Shown: piece after piece, positions 48,580-57,016 of the stretch
Numbering within the stretch: position 1 is the stretch's first letter
Layout of the letters: each line of letters starts with the position of its first letter
Assembly: GCF_026262505.1 (NCBI RefSeq)
Contig: NC_067203.1
Location: 1-64,000 of the forward strand
Direction: 5' to 3'
DNA: 64,000 nucleotides
Origin: Trichomonas vaginalis G3
Taxonomy: Eukaryota > Parabasalia > Trichomonadida > Trichomonadidae
The notes under the pieces: generated by a model
What the model was told of the DNA's origin: nothing
The model's input: only the letters and a program-made list of their open reading frames with translations
Databases searched by the model: none
Made by a program: the position numbers and the translations under genes

Positions 48580-48611
48580 AACCGTCATTCTCAAACCACT
48601 TCATTTTTTCG

Positions 48612-49314
48612 ATGTCCGAACAAGCACCGAAGCCGAACACAATGGCAGATGTCCTTTCAATGTTGCCAGACAAGCGCCCAGTTCAAATTCAAATTTTGAA
48701 TTTGAAAGCTCATCTGACAAACACCGTTAAGACTCTCCAAAGTAGTCTTATGGAAGAGATGAAGGGACTTAAAGGTGAGTTCCTCATGAACCAAGCTTCC
48801 AATGAGAAAGTCCTGAACGATTTGACGGAAACCTTGCGCATTTACGCGAGAGAGAACCGAGACCTTGCCAGACTCATCTACCGTTTCTTCGAAGAGATAG
48901 ACGCCATCTGGAAGGTACTCGGAAAGGACAGAACCTCCAACACCGTACTTCGTGAACACAGAATTGAAGAAGGAATTGTCGAGGAAGAAGAGAAACACGA
49001 AGAAGAGGAAGAGGAAGAAGAGGAAGAAGAGAAACACGAAGAAGAGGAAGTTTGGGCAACCCTTGTTGCCGATGACACTTACGAAATTTCCCAACCCTAC
49101 CCATACCAAATCCGCAACAAGGAGACGGCAAGGTTCTTACCCCAGTCCTCAACAACTTGGGACACTTGAACCTTACCTTCGGAATACGGTTCAATCTCCA
49201 TGGGCAAGCTTGTCGCAATTCAATGGGTTCCAAATCCAAACAAGAGGACGAAGGTCAGACACATTGACGGTGACAAGCTCAACAACCGTAAGGAGAACCT
49301 CGAGTGGTTCTAAG
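48612..49314 (+). pseudogene. Coiled coil plus HNH nuclease, broken
   Basis: About 230 codons with about two breaks. N-terminal helices (LMEEMKGLKGEFLMNQASNE, ARENRDLARLIYRFFEEIDA), a Glu/Lys/His acidic repeat linker, then a NUMOD4-like segment (WATLVADDTYEISQPYPYQI) and an HNH region (KVRHIDGDKLNNRKENLEW). The last two parts match the layout of the HNH gene of Maverick 1 (YEIFSEYPYPIR, EVDHINRD). The coiled-coil fusion is specific to Maverick 2. Confidence 0.65.
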
Positions 49315-49362
49315 AGTAAAAAAATTTTATTTTAGGGGGAAACCCCAAGTAAATTTAGGTGT

Positions 49363-49626
49363 TTATTTGGATAAGTAGCTTAAATTAAGGATAATTTGGA
49401 CAAGTAGTTCCTGACCTCTGAATTGGACTCTTTCGTCATCCCAGTTGCGTAGGAGGTCGTCCCAGAGGAGTTGGTAGAATTGCCAATCCAAGGACGATTT
49501 GTCCTCCCAGGCATTGAGGATGTACTGCTCGTAGAGTCTCATGACCTCTGCCTTGCACCAGACACCCTCTCCCTTGGAACGTAAGGCTTCTTCGAAGTGC
49601 TCGAATGCGATTGGCTGCGGGACCAT
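49363..49626 (-). CDS. Hypothetical protein, 87 aa
   Basis: From ATG 49626 (VPQPIAFEHFEEALRSKGEG): helical and Trp-rich (WCKAEVMRLYEQYILNAWED, LDWQFYQLLWDDLLRNWDDE). Not recognised. Start chosen because AAAAAGTGTCATTTCAG directly precedes it. Confidence 0.5.
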   Translation of the reverse strand: MVPQPIAFEHFEEALRSKGEGVWCKAEVMRLYEQYILNAWEDKSSLDWQFYQLLWDDLLRNWDDERVQFRGQELLVQIILNLSYLSK

Positions 49627-49656
49627 CTGAAATGACACTTTTTGTCCGTTTGGTCA
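49627..49656. promoter_or_regulatory. 30-bp divergent promoter
   Basis: CTGAAATGACACTTTTTGTC then CGTTTGGTCA between ATG 49626 (minus) and ATG 49657 (plus); contains the AAAAAGTGTCATTT box on the minus strand. Confidence 0.5.
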
Positions 49657-49764
49657 ATGTTTGTGTCTCGTGCCATAGTCGACGAAAATACAAACAAACA
49701 GGTTATATATGAGTTTGAGACCAAGAATGGTGTAACTCGACCTGTCCGATTCAAATTCGAATAA
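49657..49764 (+). CDS. 35-aa mini-protein
   Basis: Short frame MFVSRAIVDENTNKQVIYEF followed by ETKNGVTRPVRFKFE: a clean beta-hairpin-like pattern with host-unlike compact placement. It lies exactly between the 49626 gene and the polymerase gene. Could be chance; spacing and codon pattern favour a real gene. Confidence 0.35.
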   Translation: MFVSRAIVDENTNKQVIYEFETKNGVTRPVRFKFE

Positions 49765-49771
49765 AAATTTT

Positions 49772-51925
49772 TTATTTCATGCAATGTTTTATTTCTGTGC
49801 CGTCTTCAAGTATGCCCCAGTACTTACGCTTGGAGAGGACATGAACTTCGGTGAAAATTTTGTCCAATTTGAATTGACCCATCTTTTCACCGACCATGCC
49901 CATTTCAATGAGTTTGTTGTACCCTTCTTCGTTCGTCATGAGTGCGTCAATGTTCTCATAGTAAACCTTCACTTTGGATTTGACTTCGGAGAAGAATTTG
50001 TTGTAGTTGTCAAGGACTGCCTTTGCGAACTGAGGGTAAGACCAATGTTCGACAATAGGTTTTAATGTGGTTACTAAGCCACTTTGACCTTGAGTGAATT
50101 CGTACTTCAAAACAAAAGGAGAAAACCTTTCAACAAAGTTGTCGACCTTCTCATAATGTTTACTCTTCATCTCTTGAGGTTTCTTAATGGAATATCCCCA
50201 TGTCGAATTCATAAGCAATTTGAGTGTCATTGCAAGTTTGGGGTTTGAAGCTTTCCTAATATCATACAGTTGTTGTATGACTTTTCCAACTGTATAGTTC
50301 CTTCCCGAGAACTCACCATCTTCGTTTGGAATTCCAGTCGGGATATATTGGACAAACCTCATGTATGCAGCGTTAAGGTCGACATAGTATATCTTTTCAT
50401 CTGAGTCGAACTTGTCGCAACCAATTGGTCCAGTTTGTGGAAATTCAAGTGAGTCTCTTATCTTCTGAGAAACTTCTCCTGTTATCTCATAAACATCGTC
50501 GAAGCAACCTGTTTCATATAAAACCTTCTGACCTAACTCAGATGCTCTCCAATACAATTTGACGTCAATTGGATGTCTCAATGGAAGTTTGTTTATAGCA
50601 TCTTGAAGTTCTTGCAACCTCATTGGAAGTTCTTCTGGTTCAGGTTGGTATCCGAACAATCCAACTCCTTTTGGAATTGTGTACTTCTTTTGTACTAGAA
50701 CTTTGTCTGGAACAACTTTTGGTCTTGCTAACAATGAAAAGTTTGTTTCGTCTTTTGGTACAAAAGTTTCTGTCAGCTTGTCATCTGGAATTGGTTCCAA
50801 CAAACCTTTCTCGAAAAGAATGTTAACAGCTCTGACAGTGTTGCACTTGCCTTTTCCGAACAATGGGTTTGTAAGACTTTCGTTCAACATGAAGTGGTTG
50901 TGGACAATTACAATCTTCAACCATGGTAAGTCTTTGTCAACAACATAGTCGTCATGTGAAGAACCTTTAGCTGTAGGTATGTTGACTCGGATATTGACAT
51001 TTGCCAACGGTGCAACTTTTGCCAATTGACCTCTGAGAATGTACCTTGTCTTCACACATGACTCAAGATACTTCATCTTCTCATCTGTAACAAGACCAGA
51101 GTTCCTGAGACATGTAAGAATACAAGGTTCATTGACAATTGTTTCAATTGAATTGTAAATTCCATACCTTGTCAAGTCAATGTCAGACTTATTTATGAAC
51201 GGGAAGTATCCAGCATGTTGTCTGACTGCTTGAGGGTTAGGTTGGTACCATTCAAATTTTACACTTGCAATTCCTTCAATTGCATTCAAAATGTCTGAGT
51301 CGGAGTCAAACATTTGTTCTCTCTTTGTAGTCTTGAAAGCGTCAAGAAGTTGTGCGGCTGTTGTGACATTGCCATGTGCATAGTAAATGTGACCGTCCAA
51401 ATCTGTTATGGTCAATCTGAGGTTATATCCTTTCTTATTTCCGTCTTGTATGGCAGCAAGTACTCCCATGAAGCCTTCTTTGTTCTTTCCTTCGTCAAAG
51501 TTTACTGTAAAGGTTCGACCAGATGTAATTTGACTTCTAACTTCACGATACTTTTCATATGCATATCTTGTTCTTTCCATGGGAGCATGTTTGTCTTCAC
51601 CCTTCCCTTTTTTCCGTCTCAAAGGATGCAATTGTTCGTCATGTTTCCAATAGAATCTGGCAAAGCCGTCGTGTCCCTCAACTTGAGGCTCACTAACATC
51701 GAAAGGCATGTCCATAAGACGTTCTTCTTCTAACCTCTCTAGTCTGTTTGGATAATTTGCGCGCGCGGTTTCTAAGTCCATTTCATAGGTCAGACCAGCC
51801 AGTTTGTCATAGACTTTTATGGGTCTTCCCTTCCTATATTTAAACTTCTTTGAAACTTTCCAACCATATCTTTCTAACTCTGCTTTTATTCTAGCAGACC
51901 TTCTATCCATTCTATACGGGGGCAT
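49772..51925 (-). CDS. Compact family B DNA polymerase
   Basis: 717 codons from ATG 51925 (PPYRMDRRSARIKAELERYG), whole. Palm motifs: YYVDLNAAYMRFVQ (A), LKLLMNSTWGYSIKKP (B), YYENIDALMTNEEG (C-like) and LSKRKYWGI (KxY-like). About 250 residues before motif A is the region NEPCILTCLRNSGLVTDEKM and KIVIVHNHFMLNESLTN, which matches the N-terminal region of the Maverick 1 polymerase. Between that region and motif A I see no exonuclease motifs, so this is a reduced architecture. Paired with the helicase, it should replicate Maverick 2. Confidence 0.75.
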   Translation of the reverse strand: MPPYRMDRRSARIKAELERYGWKVSKKFKYRKGRPIKVYDKLAGLTYEMDLETARANYPNRLERLEEERLMDMPFDVSEPQVEGHDGFARFYWKHDEQLHPLRRKKGKGEDKHAPMERTRYAYEKYREVRSQITSGRTFTVNFDEGKNKEGFMGVLAAIQDGNKKGYNLRLTITDLDGHIYYAHGNVTTAAQLLDAFKTTKREQMFDSDSDILNAIEGIASVKFEWYQPNPQAVRQHAGYFPFINKSDIDLTRYGIYNSIETIVNEPCILTCLRNSGLVTDEKMKYLESCVKTRYILRGQLAKVAPLANVNIRVNIPTAKGSSHDDYVVDKDLPWLKIVIVHNHFMLNESLTNPLFGKGKCNTVRAVNILFEKGLLEPIPDDKLTETFVPKDETNFSLLARPKVVPDKVLVQKKYTIPKGVGLFGYQPEPEELPMRLQELQDAINKLPLRHPIDVKLYWRASELGQKVLYETGCFDDVYEITGEVSQKIRDSLEFPQTGPIGCDKFDSDEKIYYVDLNAAYMRFVQYIPTGIPNEDGEFSGRNYTVGKVIQQLYDIRKASNPKLAMTLKLLMNSTWGYSIKKPQEMKSKHYEKVDNFVERFSPFVLKYEFTQGQSGLVTTLKPIVEHWSYPQFAKAVLDNYNKFFSEVKSKVKVYYENIDALMTNEEGYNKLIEMGMVGEKMGQFKLDKIFTEVHVLSKRKYWGILEDGTEIKHCMK

Positions 51926-51957
51926 TTTTATAAAAATAAAAAAATGTTTTTTTTTCT

Positions 51958-52542
51958 TTACTTTACATAACCGCCTGCTGCCATAAGTCTTTGACGCCAA
52001 CCCATACCAGCTAATGAAGGTTGACTTGGTTTAGTTTGGAAACTAACCTTTGGTTTTGGTTTATCTTCAGTTTTTGGCTCACCTTCTTCTATCGGTTTTT
52101 CGTCACTTTTTGGTTCCTCTGACTTTACTTCACTTGCAGGAACAGTTGTGTCGTCAACATCTTCATAAATATCATATGCCATTTGTTTTTGTTTTCCTTT
52201 CAACTTTTTGTGTTTGTTGTAAAGTTTAGAATATTTTGACTCTAAGTCAATGAGATGTTCTATAATGAACTGTTGGTCGGTAAAATATACTTTTCCATCT
52301 GTTGTCTCATAAACTCCTTCAGACTTCAATATTTTATTTGTGAGAGTCTGTTTCTTTTTTGAGATACTAGCCGTTCCATTTCTATGAAAAGTGACTTTAT
52401 AGTTAGGGTTTGTATTTCCAGACCTGGCACTTTCTATTATTGAATTTTTCTCTTCATCTGTAAGTTCTTTGACAGGTTTTGACAATGGTTCTGAACTTTT
52501 TGTTTGTGGTGTCAAATCTACCGTTTCAACTTCTTCGGTCAT
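51958..52542 (-). CDS. Hypothetical protein with KDG-type module
   Basis: 194 codons. LTDEEKNSIIESARSGNTNP then YKVTFHRNGTASISKKKQTL, the same order as in 6059-6493 of Maverick 1, then a second half with KVYFTDQQFIIEHLIDLESK (helical), a Lys/Glu/Pro-rich linker and a basic Gly end (GMGWRQRLMAAGGYVK). Conserved between both Mavericks, function unknown. Confidence 0.55.
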   Translation of the reverse strand: MTEEVETVDLTPQTKSSEPLSKPVKELTDEEKNSIIESARSGNTNPNYKVTFHRNGTASISKKKQTLTNKILKSEGVYETTDGKVYFTDQQFIIEHLIDLESKYSKLYNKHKKLKGKQKQMAYDIYEDVDDTTVPASEVKSEEPKSDEKPIEEGEPKTEDKPKPKVSFQTKPSQPSLAGMGWRQRLMAAGGYVK

Positions 52543-52561
52543 TTCATCTCAGTAAAAAATT

Positions 52562-52681
52562 TTAGTTTGGTTTGTTTTCAACTGGTTGTTTAGGTTTTTT
52601 AAGTCGGTCTAAAACTTCCTGAGGTATAGGAGGACTTGACAAACACGTGGTTGTGTAACTGCTGGAAGCCGACAAATCCAT
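52562..52681 (-). CDS. 39-aa mini-protein
   Basis: From ATG 52681: DLSASSSYTTTCLSSPPIPQ, then EVLDRLKKPKQPVENKPN. Ser/Thr-rich then Pro/Lys. A second ATG further up in another frame exists (about 52716), so the true start is open. Sits in the run of small structural candidates. Low certainty. Confidence 0.35.
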   Translation of the reverse strand: MDLSASSSYTTTCLSSPPIPQEVLDRLKKPKQPVENKPN

Positions 52682-52735
52682 CTTGAGCCCATTTGTCTCA
52701 ATGCTGTATTGTTCATTTCATCTCAGTAAAAAATT

Positions 52736-53137
52736 TTACATTCCCCACGTTTGAGGTGGTTGCGGTTGGTTGTTGTTTACCCATTGTTGTGCATGGTTAT
52801 ATCCTCTGTTAAAGAATCTTTCACCTTGGTCCATATAGTGTCCTGCTTGGTTATAGTAGTCATTTGCTTTGTTATAGTAGTTTCCTGCTTGTCTTCCTAC
52901 ATTGTCCATCCATCCTTGAACTTTTCCTCTTGTTTCAGGATTTGGAATAAGATTTGCTGCATCTCGTGCTACCTCCCAACCTTTCTGTACAGTTTGTATA
53001 ATAGGTTGTGCTTTCTCTTTAAGTATACCTAATGTACTCAAAATCTTCCTTCCAATTCCAAATGCACCTCTGGCTATTGTTCCCACTGCGGGCAAAAATC
53101 TGGATGCAACTCCTGCTAATGCGCCAAATAAACCCAT
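52736..53137 (-). CDS. Virion peptide candidate, amphipathic Gly-rich start
   Basis: 133 codons. Start MGLFGALAGVASRFLPAVGT and IARGAFGIGRKILSTLGILK, strongly amphipathic with Gly at position 2; middle helix (AQPIIQTVQKGWEVARDAAN); end rich in Tyr, Asn and Gln (NYYNKANDYYNQAGHYMDQG). Resembles 27025-27552 and 56371-56613 in composition. Proteins of this type (adenovirus VI-like, polyomavirus VP2/3-like) disrupt membranes during entry; that role is an inference. Confidence 0.5.
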   Translation of the reverse strand: MGLFGALAGVASRFLPAVGTIARGAFGIGRKILSTLGILKEKAQPIIQTVQKGWEVARDAANLIPNPETRGKVQGWMDNVGRQAGNYYNKANDYYNQAGHYMDQGERFFNRGYNHAQQWVNNNQPQPPQTWGM

Positions 53138-53154
53138 TTCTTATGGGTTAAAAA
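53138..53154. promoter_or_regulatory. 17-bp bidirectional promoter
   Basis: TTCTTATGGGTTAAAAA separates the ATG of the minus-strand virion peptide and the ATG of the integrase. Confidence 0.55.
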
Positions 53155-54114
53155 ATGACGAATCCAAACAAGGACCCCTATGTTTCTAAGGCAACAAAAA
53201 AAGCACTCATGATAAAAATCTTTAGTTCAACACCAAATGCTTGGTTTATGGATATCTTGGAAAACATTCCGAGGTATAGAGAAGATGGACCTCCATACTG
53301 GCTAATATTTGTCGGTCAAAACACAAGATACTGTGAAGCCATACCATTACAGTCCAAAAATATTTTAGATGTGAAAACTGCTTTGACAATATTCGTTGAC
53401 AAATACCATCCAACAAAACTGACATCTGACTGTGAAAGTTCTTTCAAATCAGATGATATTAAAAACTATCTGCGTTCAAAAAATGTAAACCAATATTTCA
53501 TTGTCGACCAAAACCATTCTGCTCTTGGTGTCATTGACAGTTGTATAAAAATCTTAAGAGACTTAAACCAACCACAAGGTGGTGAGGTAGATGAAATGTC
53601 ATATGACGACAAATATAGACACTTCTCCATGGCAAAGATGAGACAAGTTTTAAATATTTACAATAGCCGTAAACAAAAAGGTTTGGGAAACCACTCCCCC
53701 GAAGAAATGAAAAACAACCCCGACTTAGAGAAAGACTATATATTTAATAGTTTAGTCAAAAGAGACAAACAAGAAAGAATGCCAGGCTTCAAACTTAAGA
53801 AAGGTGACAAAGTAAAAATAGAAATACCTAAACGCGACCCATATGAAAATACTATTGACTATGACAACAATGGGAACTCGACAGGTACTCGCATTCGTGT
53901 TCGTAAAAATAGAAGAAAGTATACAAGAGAATATTATGAAGTTTTAGGCAAACATGGCAAAATGTACAGACTGCAAGCAGAAGATAAAACGACTATTGTC
54001 AGACCTCGTTTCAAACTTGTTAAGGTTCAAGGTGGTATACTTTCAAAGACAGTTCCTAACAAATATAAGACAACTCCTGACGAATATGCTAAAGAAGTTG
54101 AAAATGACGACTAA
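53155..54114 (+). CDS. Maverick integrase (retroviral type)
   Basis: 319 codons, whole. N-terminal helical part (KATKKALMIKIFSSTPNAWF), RNase H-fold core with WFMDILENI, PTKLTSDCESSFKSDDIKNY and LGVIDSCIKILRDLN; then a linker and a C-terminal SH3/chromo-like beta segment (KKGDKVKIEIPKRDPYEN, REYYEVLGKHGKMYRLQAED). Same order as the broken integrase of Maverick 1 (TSDQDSAYLSNEI, RTLRDLNQ). Catalyses insertion of Maverick ends. Head to head with a virion peptide gene. Confidence 0.85.
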   Translation: MTNPNKDPYVSKATKKALMIKIFSSTPNAWFMDILENIPRYREDGPPYWLIFVGQNTRYCEAIPLQSKNILDVKTALTIFVDKYHPTKLTSDCESSFKSDDIKNYLRSKNVNQYFIVDQNHSALGVIDSCIKILRDLNQPQGGEVDEMSYDDKYRHFSMAKMRQVLNIYNSRKQKGLGNHSPEEMKNNPDLEKDYIFNSLVKRDKQERMPGFKLKKGDKVKIEIPKRDPYENTIDYDNNGNSTGTRIRVRKNRRKYTREYYEVLGKHGKMYRLQAEDKTTIVRPRFKLVKVQGGILSKTVPNKYKTTPDEYAKEVENDD

Positions 54115-54161
54115 GCAATTTCTATACATGCACAAACTGTCATGTAGGTGGCATGTATTTT

Positions 54162-55499
54162 TTACCTAGTCCTGTAGATGTTGTTGTAAAAGATGTTGGT
54201 GGTTTCCTCCTGGTTCAGTTTGTCGAAAGTCTTTTTTGCTGAATGGTTATAATCTGGAGATAAAACGTCATAGCCAGCTTCATATTCTGAGTTGTATAAT
54301 GGATGGTCTCGTAATGAGTGGCTATGGTCGCCAGAAAAGTTTGTTGTACCAGAGATGACTATGTGGTGGCAAGTTGTCGACAGATATCGTTTTACTTCCA
54401 CCTGTTTTCTTTGGAGTGTGTGCACAATACAAAAAAACTTTCGAATATTTGAGTCCAAGTTCCAAAACCAAGTACTACTTCTGGTCTGGTAGAGTTCATT
54501 GACGTATAAATAGAACCAACCGGGTAAATGGTTTGAAGTATTTCTGTCTTTAATGTTTGAAGCTCTGTTTTGTCTGCTTTCTTGTCATATAAATCTTGAG
54601 CAGTGAATTTAACTTTATTTTCATCCTCCATGACATAAACATCTCTACATCTAATGTATCTCATCGTTGTTATGTTTTTATCCGATGTTAAACCTTCTGA
54701 AAGTTAGGAGGTTTCCAATCTAATACATCCCCACCAGTTTCTTCAACCGTTCCTTCAATATTTTCTATAGCAACAGTTGTAAAACTTGTATGTGTATGGT
54801 TCTTGTCAGCTTTGTCATCTAAACTTTTCTTGTAAGTTTGCAATATTTGCAATGGTATGTGTATGTCCAACGTCACTTTTCCTGTTTAAGGTTTCTTGTA
54901 AGTTTGCAATATTTGCAATGGTATGTGTATGGTTCTTGTCGGCTTTAAGGTCTAAACACCCTGAAACCCATCCTGTATCGGCTTTAGTTTTTAAAATCTT
55001 CGATGTCCGTTCATGGTACCAGTCAACCCTTTCTTTAATTTCATTGTCTTTTTCATCCACATATTCCTTATATGCCTTCTTCACTAACGCACTAGTCACA
55101 CATGCTAACTCATCGTCAACATATGTTTTATCTGCTTTCTTTTCAACATCCTCTTTTGTTGCATAAGCTTTGTTAGCTCTTTCTTCTTCTTTTGCTATTG
55201 CATCGTCTACATACTCTTTGTCAGCTTTGTTGTCAACATCTGCTTTCAAAAGAAGTTCATCTATAGGTTTCTCGTTTAAAGTTCCTTTTGTTGGATTTAT
55301 ACAAACAGTATGGTTCCTATTGTCTTGAAATAGAAACTCATCTGTCATTGGGTTTAATGTCAGTTTTAAGTTTCCTTCTTTCAATGACTCAGATATCTTA
55401 GAATAGTTTGAAAAAGTTTGTTGTGTTCTTATTTAGAGCTTGCAAAATGAGTTGTCGGTTGTGTTTTATTTCTCTCATAGACGCTGTTTCTTTCGACAT
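54162..55499 (-). pseudogene. Phage-tail-fibre-like protein
   Basis: About 440 codons, broken (about five breaks). Start MSKETASMREIKHNRQLI, then many KADKxYVDD-type coiled-coil shaft repeats (ADKEYVDDAIAKEEERANKA), then NHTHTIANIANLQETL repeats, and a tip with IYPVGSIYTSMNSTRPEVVL, FGTWTQIF and GTTNFSGDHSHSLRDHPLYN. Shaft repeats and the HxH tip are the signature of tail fibres of tailed phages. The tip closely resembles that of the Maverick 1 fibre (IYPIGSIYTSMNSTNPETVL). Confidence 0.78.
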
Positions 55500-55517
55500 T
55501 TTTATTCTAGATAAAAT
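55500..55517. promoter_or_regulatory. 18-bp near-palindromic bidirectional promoter
   Basis: TTTTATTCTAGATAAAAT between ATG 55499 (fibre, minus) and ATG 55518 (plus). TTTTAT and ATAAAA flank a CTAG centre: the clearest example of the shared spacer motif. Confidence 0.62.
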
Positions 55518-56366
55518 ATGCTTCCAATAGAAAAAGAAAATTCAAGAGTTGCTACAACTAAACCATTAGATGAACTTTTTACTAATGTCGGTCAAAAGTT
55601 TGAGACAGAGACCGTAAAGCATGAAGGCTATCGTTTTGACTACCCATTAAGATGGTTAAGAGACCCATCTGTCACAAAAGCTATTGGCTTTCGTAGAATG
55701 AAGTTTGTGTCTGTAGAAGATAAAAGTTTTCCATTTATTGTAAGGTTTCATATAGATTATATATCTGAAGGGAAACGAAAAATGTGGGAAGAAATTGAGC
55801 TAATACAAGTTGACCTTTCATCTTCTCTACAGACTGCGTTAAAAAATATAGAAGATAAAATAAATTCATGTTATGCAAAATATGCTGATGAATATGCAAA
55901 TACCGAGAGCACACTTTATGTGAGAATTGTATATGACAAACAAAATTCACAAGTGTCATTTCAAATCTACGAAGACAATCCAAAGAAAGACGAACAAATA
56001 TATACAGAATTCACTGCAATGTCATGGTATTATTTGCAAAGAATGTTAAATCAGAAAGTCGAACTTCCTTTAGCAAATATTTACAGTCGATATGCAAGAG
56101 ATGAACCATATTTATTTAAAGATGTTTTCGACCCAGCTGCTATTATTGTTCATGCTTCATTTTCTGGCGCCCAAAACTCTTTCTTATGCTTGGCAAATGA
56201 CTTTTACGAAAAACCTACAAAGCTATATGAACCACCAAGTGGAAGTATTTCAGACTTTCAAGTATGGTTTACTACAGATGGAAGAAAAAGAATAATTCCA
56301 TTATACCATGCGTTTTACTTAGAACTTAGTTTCATATACAACTACTATCGAACGGTAAAAATATAA
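55518..56366 (+). CDS. Minor capsid candidate
   Basis: 282 codons, whole. FDYPLRWLRDPSVTKAIGFR, FIVRFHIDYISEGKRKMWEE, FQIYEDNPKKDEQIYTEFTA, NSFLCLANDFYEKPTKLYEP and a final beta stretch AFYLELSFIYNYYRTVKI. Same family as 25918-26799 and 6824-7679. Head to head with the fibre gene and tail to tail with an amphipathic peptide gene: a late structural block. Confidence 0.55.
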   Translation: MLPIEKENSRVATTKPLDELFTNVGQKFETETVKHEGYRFDYPLRWLRDPSVTKAIGFRRMKFVSVEDKSFPFIVRFHIDYISEGKRKMWEEIELIQVDLSSSLQTALKNIEDKINSCYAKYADEYANTESTLYVRIVYDKQNSQVSFQIYEDNPKKDEQIYTEFTAMSWYYLQRMLNQKVELPLANIYSRYARDEPYLFKDVFDPAAIIVHASFSGAQNSFLCLANDFYEKPTKLYEPPSGSISDFQVWFTTDGRKRIIPLYHAFYLELSFIYNYYRTVKI

Positions 56367-56370
56367 TTTT

Positions 56371-56613
56371 TTAATACGGTTGAGGTGTTGGATTTGGTTG
56401 CCAACTAGACTGTGGTGCAGGTTCAGGCTGTTGTATAACAGGAGCTTGCTCTTCTGGTTCAGGGTCTTTAGGTATAATACCAACAAACTGACCTACTCTT
56501 TTACCAATATTTTTGACTCCGTTCCAAATTCCTCTTCCTACGGTTTTTATTCCATTCCATATACCTCTTCCAACATTTCGAAAGAAGTTTCCTATCTTAC
56601 TGAAGAAACCCAT
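56371..56613 (-). CDS. 80-aa amphipathic, membrane-active peptide candidate
   Basis: Start MGFFSKIGNFFRNVGRGIWN then GIKTVGRGIWNGVKNIGKRV, a tandem duplicated GRGIWNG(I/V)K motif with Phe/Trp on one face and Lys/Arg on the other, like cationic membrane-disrupting peptides; then a Pro/Glu/Gln tail (PKDPEPEEQAPVIQQPEPAP). Probably carried inside the particle for membrane passage, as adenovirus protein VI is; inferred from sequence character only. Confidence 0.5.
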   Translation of the reverse strand: MGFFSKIGNFFRNVGRGIWNGIKTVGRGIWNGVKNIGKRVGQFVGIIPKDPEPEEQAPVIQQPEPAPQSSWQPNPTPQPY

Positions 56614-56631
56614 TTTACTATATGTAAAAAT

Positions 56632-56993
56632 CTAATGTCCGCCTAGTCTCTTACGTTTCCTGTTGAGTTCCATAGCATTCTTTAACTGGAGCTCATACAT
56701 TCTGTTTCTCCTCTGGTAGAAAACATACTCTGGGTCAACTCCTGTGTTCGCGTCATCTGCATAGAGTTGTTTATATCCCACTTCAGGTTTGTATAAAACT
56801 CTTTCCATCTCATATTTGCATACCATGGTGGCAAACCTAACGCAGCGTCATTTGACATGGCAGTTTGCATTTGTACATCTGTTGGCACTTGACCATAGTT
56901 TGCCATTGCAGTTTGTATTCTAACTTCATTTGGAATATTCTCTGGGTTTGGTTGTCCAGGTTGCTGCGCATTCGCTAAGTTCTGTGCGTCCAT
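56632..56993 (-). pseudogene. Gln/Asn/Pro-rich small protein, broken
   Basis: About 120 codons with about one break. Start DAQNLANAQQPGQPNPENIP, then a repeated phrase (VRIQTAMANYGQ, VQMQTAMSND), PPWYANMRWKEF, and a basic end (AMELNRKRKRLGGH). ATTTTTATCTAATATTAA stands before the ATG. Not recognised; part of the structural block. Confidence 0.45.
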
Positions 56994-57016
56994 TTAATAT
57001 TAGATAAAAATATCTC

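Noticed and set aside
48957-49060. Separate genes on both strands in the Glu-rich repeat
   Set aside because: Open frames on the other strand are shadows of the GAA-type acidic repeat.
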